Assembly (NCBI GenBank): GCA_947454605.1
Contig: CANGLL010000002.1
Location: forward strand, 1 to 44,131
Length of the DNA: 44,131 bases
Direction: 5' to 3'
From: Methylococcaceae bacterium
Lineage (GTDB): Bacteria > Pseudomonadota > Gammaproteobacteria > Methylococcales > Methylomonadaceae
Shown: positions 37,670-44,131 of the stretch, in pieces
Layout: each line of letters opens with the position of its first letter
Numbering within the stretch: the first letter of the stretch is position 1
Program-made: the position numbers and the translations under genes
The notes under the pieces: generated by a model
Seen by the model: the letters and a program-made list of their open reading frames with translations, nothing else
Databases searched by the model: none
What the model was told of the DNA's origin: nothing

Positions 37670-38527
37670 TTAGTTTAGTTCACGGTGTCTTACAATTGTA
37701 TTAACGGCTGGACTTTTAAAGTGAGCCATTAATAAATCGACCAAATACACAGATCGATGTTGTCCGCCAGTGCATCCAATAGCAATTGTTAAGTAGCTGC
37801 GGCCTTCTGCTTCAAATCTTGGAATCCAGCGTTCAAGAAAATTAATTACATCATTTAAAAACTCATTCACCAGTGGTTCTGATTTAAGAAACTCGGTAAC
37901 GGGTCGGTCTCTGCCAGTGAATGGCCTTAATTCAGGCACCCAATATGGGTTTGGTAAGCTTCTAGCATCAAAAACAAAGTCAGCATCTAATGGGACTCCG
38001 TGTTTGAATCCAAAAGATTGAAATTGTAAGGAAATATGTTTAACGTCACGCTCACCAATTTGATCTTTTATAAGGTCGCGCAATTGATGATAGTGAGTTC
38101 GGCTAGTATCAATGATTACATTTGCGTGGCGTGCTATCGGTGTAAGCATTTCCCGTTCAATCTTCAGCGCTTCCTTTAGAGGAATGTTGTCATCGGTTAG
38201 GGGATGTCTTCGTCTAGTTTCGCTGTAACGCTTTAATAGGGTTGCTTCTTCAGCTTGAATGAAAATAATTTCATAATCAATACCTTTTTCTTTAATCAGT
38301 TTTAAGCTATCTGAAAAGTTAGCCAGACTTTCATACTGATTGCGAGCATCTATACCAATAGCTGTTTTTGCATAGGCCTTTTGATTAGCCGACATGACAT
38401 GATTGATGAAGTCCTGTAATAAAGATAATGGGAGATTATCTATACAGTAGTAACCACAATCTTCTAGAGTATCTAAAGCAATGCTTTTTCCTGAACCCGA
38501 TAAGGCACTGACTAGGAGTAATTTCAT
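37670..38527 (-). CDS. rapZ: RNase adapter RapZ
   Basis: 285 aa; VSALSGSGKSIALDTLEDCGYYCIDNLP, IGCTGGQHRSVYL. Confidence 0.96.
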   Translation of the reverse strand: MKLLLVSALSGSGKSIALDTLEDCGYYCIDNLPLSLLQDFINHVMSANQKAYAKTAIGIDARNQYESLANFSDSLKLIKEKGIDYEIIFIQAEEATLLKRYSETRRRHPLTDDNIPLKEALKIEREMLTPIARHANVIIDTSRTHYHQLRDLIKDQIGERDVKHISLQFQSFGFKHGVPLDADFVFDARSLPNPYWVPELRPFTGRDRPVTEFLKSEPLVNEFLNDVINFLERWIPRFEAEGRSYLTIAIGCTGGQHRSVYLVDLLMAHFKSPAVNTIVRHRELN

Positions 38528-38606
38528 AAGCTATGGATTCAGGGTAGTGGTATATAAGGTAGGTGCAAGGTTGTTTCGATTATACCTTGCACGTATTACC
38601 GTAATA

Positions 38607-38897
38607 TTATCTGTGTTGGCCTGTCTTTTCTTTATGTTTGATTATTTGACGGTCTAATTTATCAACTAAATGATCAATTGCGACATACATGTCTTCTTGA
38701 TGGTCTTCAGCAAAGATATTTGCTCCACTTAAATGTAAAGTTGCTTCTGCTTTTTGAGTTAATTTTTCTACACTTAAAATAACGTGTACATCAGTAACAT
38801 TATCGAAATGACGAGCTAGTTTTTCAAATTTTGCATCTATATGTGATTGTAAAGATTCTGTGATTTCAAGATGGTGACCTGTTACTAATATTCTCAT
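38607..38897 (-). CDS. hpf: Ribosome hibernation-promoting factor
   Basis: 96 aa; ITGHHLEIT-like start MRILVTGHHLEITESLQSHI..DVHVILSVEK. Confidence 0.93.
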   Translation of the reverse strand: MRILVTGHHLEITESLQSHIDAKFEKLARHFDNVTDVHVILSVEKLTQKAEATLHLSGANIFAEDHQEDMYVAIDHLVDKLDRQIIKHKEKTGQHR

Positions 38898-38947
38898 GGA
38901 TTTAAACTCCTTTTGTTGTGAAATTTGCTTTTAGTTTTTATAGGGTG

Positions 38948-40396
38948 TTACAAAATACGTTTTCGTTGGCTGGATGATGAAATTAACATTGCCTCTCTAT
39001 ATTTTGCAATGGTTCTCCTAGCAACGTTAATGCCTTTTGCTTGTAAAAATTCAGCTATTTTACTGTCGCTTAAAGGCCTTTCTTGATTTTCATTGTCTAT
39101 AAGTTCTTTGATAATAGACCTTATGGCTGTAGATGAGCATTCTCCTCCATCTTTAGTTGAAACATGGCTTGAGAAAAAATATTTGAATTCAATTATACCA
39201 TTAGGCGTATGCATATATTTATGCGTCGTAACTCTTGAAATAGTTGATTCATGTAATTTAAGCTCCTCTGCAATGTCTCGAAGTACCATTGGTTTCATTG
39301 CAATTGAACCATGATCCAGAAAGCCAGTTTGTTTCTCTATGATACTTCTAGCTACACGCAATAAGGTGTCATTTCTATTGTGTAAGTTTTTAATAAACCA
39401 CTTTGCTTCTTGTAAGTGATCTTTCATAAAAACATTGTCTTTACTGTTATCTGCACGTTTAATCAAATTTGAATAAAAAGGATTAATACGAAGTTTAGGG
39501 GCAATGTCTGGATTTAAATTTACTTGCCACTGATTGTTCCTTTTGCTTACGTATACATCAGGAATAACATATTCAGACTCGGATTCTTGTATTTTTGCAC
39601 CTGGTTTTGGGTCTAGTGTTCTTATTAAAGCCACTATTTTAGTCAGTTGCTGTTCTGTAACATCTAGCTTTTTTAAAAGCTTAGCTTGTTCTTGGCTCGC
39701 TAGTAACTTAAGGTGCTGAGTGACTACAATAAGAGCTTCTTCTTTATAGGGAGTTGAAGGAGGTAGTTGAAGTAACTGTAAGCGTAAACAATCAGCTAAA
39801 TCAATAGCTGCAATTCCTGTTGGATCAAACTGCTGAACTCTATGAAGTACCGCATTTACTTCATCAAAGTCTAAATCATCAAATTGATTTTTGAGCCCTT
39901 CATAGATGTCTTCAGGGCTAGTAATTAAATAACCATCCTCATTTGTTGAATCTATAATGGCAATAGCAATAGCGTGGTCACGCTCAGAAAAATGCGTTAA
40001 CTCCATTTGCCAGAGAAGGTGCTCTTGCAAAGAGGGGGCATTAGTTCGTTGAGTTTCAAACTCTATTGGTTCAATACTAGATGATCCAGAGGTAGATGAG
40101 TTCTCATAAATGTCGTCCCAAGAGTAATCGGTAGGTAGTTCATCTGGAATATCGGTTTGTGAACCCTCACTCGTAAAGCTGTCAACGTTTTCGGATTTAT
40201 GATCAGGGATGCTAGAAAATTCGTCACTAGAATGATTTTCGTCTTCATTAATTTCTAGCATGATGTTTGATTCCAGTACTTGCTGGATTTCTTGCTGTAG
40301 ATCTAATGTTGACATTTGCAACAGTTTTATTGCCTGTTGCAATTGAGGTGTCATGGTTAGTTGTTGGCCTAGCCTAAGATTTAACGACTGTTTCAT
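38948..40396 (-). CDS. rpoN: RNA polymerase sigma-54 factor
   Basis: 482 aa; LRLGQQLTMTPQLQQAIKLLQMSTLDLQQEI; RRTIAKYREAM RpoN box. Confidence 0.97.
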   Translation of the reverse strand: MKQSLNLRLGQQLTMTPQLQQAIKLLQMSTLDLQQEIQQVLESNIMLEINEDENHSSDEFSSIPDHKSENVDSFTSEGSQTDIPDELPTDYSWDDIYENSSTSGSSSIEPIEFETQRTNAPSLQEHLLWQMELTHFSERDHAIAIAIIDSTNEDGYLITSPEDIYEGLKNQFDDLDFDEVNAVLHRVQQFDPTGIAAIDLADCLRLQLLQLPPSTPYKEEALIVVTQHLKLLASQEQAKLLKKLDVTEQQLTKIVALIRTLDPKPGAKIQESESEYVIPDVYVSKRNNQWQVNLNPDIAPKLRINPFYSNLIKRADNSKDNVFMKDHLQEAKWFIKNLHNRNDTLLRVARSIIEKQTGFLDHGSIAMKPMVLRDIAEELKLHESTISRVTTHKYMHTPNGIIEFKYFFSSHVSTKDGGECSSTAIRSIIKELIDNENQERPLSDSKIAEFLQAKGINVARRTIAKYREAMLISSSSQRKRIL

Positions 40397-40440
40397 AAGG
40401 TCTAAATTGTGTAGATTAACTCTATATTTATGAGTTTAAT

Positions 40441-41166
40441 TTAAAGACTAAAGTTCTTTCCTAAGTAGACTTCACGGACTTCTTCATTTGCAACAATTGC
40501 ATCAGCAGGGCCTTCTGCAATGACTTTACCATTATTAAGTATATAAGCACGATTACATATCCCTAATGTTTCTCTGACATTATGTTCCGTAATTAATACA
40601 CCAATACCTCGGTCTTTAAGGTGTTCTATAATTTTTTTTATGTCATCAACAGAGATTGGATCAACGCCAGCAAACGGCTCATCGAGTAAAATAAATTGTG
40701 GATCTGTGGCTAATGCTCTAGCAATTTCAACTCTTCGACGCTCACCACCTGACAGACCTACGGCAATTTGATTGCGTAAATGGTCTATATTAAATTCGCT
40801 TAATAGCTTGTCTATAGTTATTTCGATTTCTTTTGAGCTTAAATTACCGCGTATTTCAAGAACTGCACGTATATTGTCTGCAACATTGAGTTTACGAAAT
40901 ACTGAGGGTTCTTGAGGTAAATAACCAATGCCGTTGATGGCTCTCACATGCATAGGGGCATGGGTGATATCTTTTGAATCTAAAGTTATTTGTCCTTCAT
41001 CTGCTTTAATTAATCCTACCATCATGTAGAAGCTAGTGGTTTTTCCTGCGCCATTAGGTCCTAGCAAACCGACAACTTCATTACTATTTACATAAAATGA
41101 AACGCCATCAACCACATTGCGTTTGTTATAGGTCTTTATTAGATTATGAGCAGCGAGTGTGGCCAT
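40441..41166 (-). CDS. lptB: LPS export ABC transporter ATP-binding protein LptB
   Basis: 241 aa; [31 protein letters not shown]. Confidence 0.97.
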   Translation of the reverse strand: MATLAAHNLIKTYNKRNVVDGVSFYVNSNEVVGLLGPNGAGKTTSFYMMVGLIKADEGQITLDSKDITHAPMHVRAINGIGYLPQEPSVFRKLNVADNIRAVLEIRGNLSSKEIEITIDKLLSEFNIDHLRNQIAVGLSGGERRRVEIARALATDPQFILLDEPFAGVDPISVDDIKKIIEHLKDRGIGVLITEHNVRETLGICNRAYILNNGKVIAEGPADAIVANEEVREVYLGKNFSL

Positions 41167-41214
41167 TTTATATAAAGTAAAATTAAAGTTAGCACGATGG
41201 TAGGTTAAGTCGAT

Positions 41215-41733
41215 CTATTTCGTTGTAGCGGCTTTGGGTTTTACAATAACGTGTACCCGTTTAGCATCAGATGTTTTTTCGCCCGCATTAACTAATGAAG
41301 TCTTTATATCATATTGAATATAATCACTTGAGTACGTTGTATTTCCTTGCCAAACAGTTGCTTGATTAATAAGAATTAATAAGTTTTTCTTGGGGTAGTA
41401 TTCGCCAATTAAGGCTTCCCCCGTAATATCTTCGTCACCTTCGTTTGGCTTTTGTCTAAATTTTGCTTTATTACCCGTAAAAACCAATTTATCCGCTTCG
41501 CCATCAACGAAATATACAACTAATTTGTCAGAATCAACTTTTATACTACCTTGTATAGATACGACATTACCTGTGTATATACTGGTGTTGTTTTTATCAT
41601 CATAAGTAGCCGTATTTGAATCAATGACTATAGGTTGATCTGCATCCGAGGCAAGGCCCCACGCAGTTGATTGTATAAGACCTAATAATAAGGTAAAGCC
41701 AAAAGCGAGGATTTGTTTGTTATTTATTGTCAT
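41215..41733 (-). CDS. lptA: LPS transport periplasmic protein LptA
   Basis: 172 aa; signal peptide and OstA-like repeat; position in lpt operon. Confidence 0.92.
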   Translation of the reverse strand: MTINNKQILAFGFTLLLGLIQSTAWGLASDADQPIVIDSNTATYDDKNNTSIYTGNVVSIQGSIKVDSDKLVVYFVDGEADKLVFTGNKAKFRQKPNEGDEDITGEALIGEYYPKKNLLILINQATVWQGNTTYSSDYIQYDIKTSLVNAGEKTSDAKRVHVIVKPKAATTK

Positions 41734-42286
41734 AGTTGCCTTTTACATTAGCAAGAAACTCAATATGAATAGGCTCTATGTAAGTCATATTCATTCCCGT
41801 TCCTGTTGTCTTATGGGGTGTGTTAATCAGTTCAGCCCACTCCTGAGTTTCGGCATAGTTAATTTCGGGTTGTACTTTTAAATTGCTTGTGTTGAGAGTG
41901 ATCTTGCGATGGTCTTTATACTCGGCTCGATCTATTTTAACCTGACCGTTCAATTGTAAGTTTTTTCCATCGGCAGATAAGATGCCCGTTTCTGAATTAA
42001 TAACCCAAGGGGGGGTATTATCATTGTAAAAAGTCATTATGGGTTCTATAGAATGGGATGTGCCATCATCACTATAATGAGTCATCTTATCTGCCGTTAA
42101 TGTACTTTTTAAAGTGCCTTGTTCATTCATTTGCCACTTGTGGTAGCCAGAACTAAAGTAATCAGGACTATGCGCAGGGCTCACTCTTTTTGCAATCTGC
42201 AGTATTTCGGTGTTATTAGCCAGCCAGGCACTTAATAGTGCAAAGATAGATAAGAAAATATAGTGTTTATTTTCTGTTAATCTCAT
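41720..42286 (-). CDS. lptC: LPS export protein LptC
   Basis: 188 aa; N-terminal TM, DYFSSGYHKWQMNEQGTLKSTLTADKMTHY; overlaps lptA. Confidence 0.92.
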   Translation of the reverse strand: MRLTENKHYIFLSIFALLSAWLANNTEILQIAKRVSPAHSPDYFSSGYHKWQMNEQGTLKSTLTADKMTHYSDDGTSHSIEPIMTFYNDNTPPWVINSETGILSADGKNLQLNGQVKIDRAEYKDHRKITLNTSNLKVQPEINYAETQEWAELINTPHKTTGTGMNMTYIEPIHIEFLANVKGNYDNK

Positions 42287-42834
42287 TTCAAATAACTGTT
42301 TAAGATGTCATCAAAAGTACCTTGTGCTTGCATAATCAAGTCACAAATCTCACGAACAGCACCCTGGCCACCTAGTGACGTTGTACACCAGTCCGCTCTT
42401 TGCTTTACGGCGAAATTAGCATCATTTACTGCAATGGCTAAGCCGACTCTTTTCATAATAGGTAGATCCAATAAATCATCACCCATATGAGCGGCTTGAT
42501 CGGGAGCGATATTTAGTTTCTCAATGATTTCATTAAAAGCGGCTACTTTATGCTCATGTCCTTGGTAAATAAGTTCTATTCCTAAATTTTTCATGCGGAG
42601 TTCAACCGTTTTTGATTTTCTGCCTGAAATGACAGCAATTTCAACACCCGATTGGCGTAGTAGTTTAATGCCGTGACCATCTCGAGCATGAAAGCATTTG
42701 TATTCATTACCTTCTTGATCAAAAAACAATTTACCGTCAGTGAGGACGCCATCAACATCAAGTATCAATAGTTTAAGGTTTTTAGCCTTTGCTAAGATAT
42801 CAGCTGGAATAAGGGGCGTATTTTCAAACATCAT
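42283..42834 (-). CDS. kdsC: KDO-8-phosphate phosphatase KdsC
   Basis: 183 aa; LLILDVDGVLTDGKLFF, MGDDLLDLPIM. Confidence 0.95.
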   Translation of the reverse strand: MMFENTPLIPADILAKAKNLKLLILDVDGVLTDGKLFFDQEGNEYKCFHARDGHGIKLLRQSGVEIAVISGRKSKTVELRMKNLGIELIYQGHEHKVAAFNEIIEKLNIAPDQAAHMGDDLLDLPIMKRVGLAIAVNDANFAVKQRADWCTTSLGGQGAVREICDLIMQAQGTFDDILNSYLK

Positions 42835-43808
42835 ACAATTCCTGCTCTAAGCAAATCATGCATATTCAAGGCACCGATCGCTTTACGATCATTATTTACG
42901 ACTAGAAGCGCATTAATTTGTTTGCTCTCCATTATTTGCATAGCCTCAGCAGCGAGAATATCTGCAGAAATAACAGTGCAGGCTTGTGTCATAACTTCGC
43001 TGATAGCGGTCTCATTGAGATTAATGTTCTTTGCTAAAGTGCGTCTTAAGTCGCCATCAGTAAAAACGCCAATGACCTTATTCTGCGAGTCAATAACAGC
43101 CGTCATGCCGAGTTTTTTTTCTGACATTTCTAGTAGAGCATGGCTAATAAAGACTTGTTTTGGAACTGAAGGAATGTCGGTGCCGGTATGCATAATGTCG
43201 CTGACTCTTAAGAGTAATCGACGACCCAAACTACCACCGGGGTGTGATAAGGCGAAGTCATCTCTAGTAAAGCCGCGGGCTTCTAATAGAGACACGGCTA
43301 AAGCATCTCCCATGACTAATGCAGCTGTTGTGCTAGAAGTGGGTGCAAGTCCTAATGGACAAGCTTCTTGGGAAACACTGACGTTAATATGAGTGGTTGC
43401 CATCGTCCCTAATGTAGAAGCGGGATTACCGGTCATAGCGATTAAGGGTACGCCGATGCGTTTAAGTAGCGGTAATATGGTTAGAATCTCTTCTGTTTCG
43501 CCTGAATTTGATAAAGCGAGGACCACATCCTGTGGAGTTATCATACCTAGATCACCATGGCTTGCTTCGCCAGGATGAACAAAGAATGCAGGCGTACCGG
43601 TGCTGGCAAGCGTTGCGGCAATTTTGCCGGCAATATGTCCTGATTTGCCCATGCCAGTAACAATGACACGACCTTTGCAACTAAAGATTAATTTACAGGC
43701 ATTTACAAAATTGGAATTGATGTGTACAGATAGCGCCTGAATGGCTTCGGCTTCAACTTGAATAACGGCTAAGCCTAATTCCAATAGCTTTTGATCGTTA
43801 AGTTTCAT
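42831..43808 (-). CDS. kdsD: Arabinose-5-phosphate isomerase KdsD
   Basis: SIS domain VTGMGKSGHIAGKIAATLASTGTPAFFVHPGEASHGDLGMI plus CBS domains; MKLNDQ start preferred over track start 43829. Confidence 0.95.
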   Translation of the reverse strand: MKLNDQKLLELGLAVIQVEAEAIQALSVHINSNFVNACKLIFSCKGRVIVTGMGKSGHIAGKIAATLASTGTPAFFVHPGEASHGDLGMITPQDVVLALSNSGETEEILTILPLLKRIGVPLIAMTGNPASTLGTMATTHINVSVSQEACPLGLAPTSSTTAALVMGDALAVSLLEARGFTRDDFALSHPGGSLGRRLLLRVSDIMHTGTDIPSVPKQVFISHALLEMSEKKLGMTAVIDSQNKVIGVFTDGDLRRTLAKNINLNETAISEVMTQACTVISADILAAEAMQIMESKQINALLVVNNDRKAIGALNMHDLLRAGIV

Positions 43809-44063
43809 GACTAGTCTTCTAGATGGCAAAATTGCAATAACGGAATATTAATTGACAAAGACATGAGGTGTTTAAGTTCAAAAGTTTAAACTCACATTAT
43901 GCCATATTAAAGACTATTTTGGTTTAAATCATGCTAGTAAAATGCGTTAAAAGTTATAAATATTCTGACTTAAATAGGAGGTATTTTGTCTATAGTTACA
44001 AGAACAGCAGTATAGGTAATGTTACAATAGAAAGAATTTCATTGAGTTTAAGATATTTGCATT

Positions 44064-44131
44064 ATGGCTCTATTAGTTACTCCTCCTGCACTAGTTGATC
44101 GCTTTGGTAGAACAGTTGATTATTTAAGGAT
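44064..44131 (+). CDS. moaA: GTP 3',8-cyclase MoaA, N-terminal fragment
   Basis: MALLVTPPALVDRFGRTVDYLR.. matches the MoaA N-terminus; cut off by window end. Confidence 0.85.
   Translation, partial: MALLVTPPALVDRFGRTVDYLR

Noticed and set aside
42305-43578. Plus-strand ORFs opposite kdsC/kdsD (42305-42490, 42922-43392, 43393-43578)
   Set aside because: Antisense shadows of well-supported conserved genes.
1-44131. CRISPR array, prophage, IS element or rRNA
   Set aside because: No regularly spaced repeats, transposase, integrase, phage structural genes or rRNA-like sequence were seen on reading both strands.

Overview
AT-rich gammaproteobacterial chromosomal window; gene content and phylotype look Methylococcales-like, but that is inference. 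It opens with the 5' part of a P-type cation ATPase (minus strand) and ends with the conserved block dbpA / rapZ-hpf-rpoN-lptB-lptA-lptC-kdsC-kdsD and the start of moaA. The middle is accessory/metabolic: an exonuclease-Cho (GIY-YIG) fusion, MFS transporter, aminotransferase, 2OG-Fe(II) oxygenase, cytochrome b561, mtfA, a Zur/TonB-receptor pair with palindromic Zur boxes, a porin/FMN-binding/membrane cassette with a Fur-like box, a tri-heme peroxidase and lexA. Two signals stand out. (1) A 1209-aa single ORF (24459-28088) joins a DoxX-like membrane region, an NDH-2-like oxidoreductase region, a cNMP-binding domain, a BLUF blue-light domain with its photochemical residues present, and a cyclase-homology domain lacking both metal-binding Asp. 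(2) Two paralogous, unannotated 44-aa basic proteins (5283-5417 and 34383-34517, 19/44 identical by eye) sit next to DNA-repair/SOS genes: one before the exonuclease-Cho fusion, one after lexA. Both loci share an identical 22-bp upstream element (TGTTTTCTTTTTGTTCTCTTTT) with GTTT-N7-GTTC spacing, suggesting an atypical LexA regulon. Smaller observations include a structured leader before rhlE, a long inverted repeat, a recurring terminator hairpin family, a decayed cytochrome c gene, a possible frameshifted small gene and a tRNA-3'-like scar. All calls come from reading the sequence; no database searches were run.
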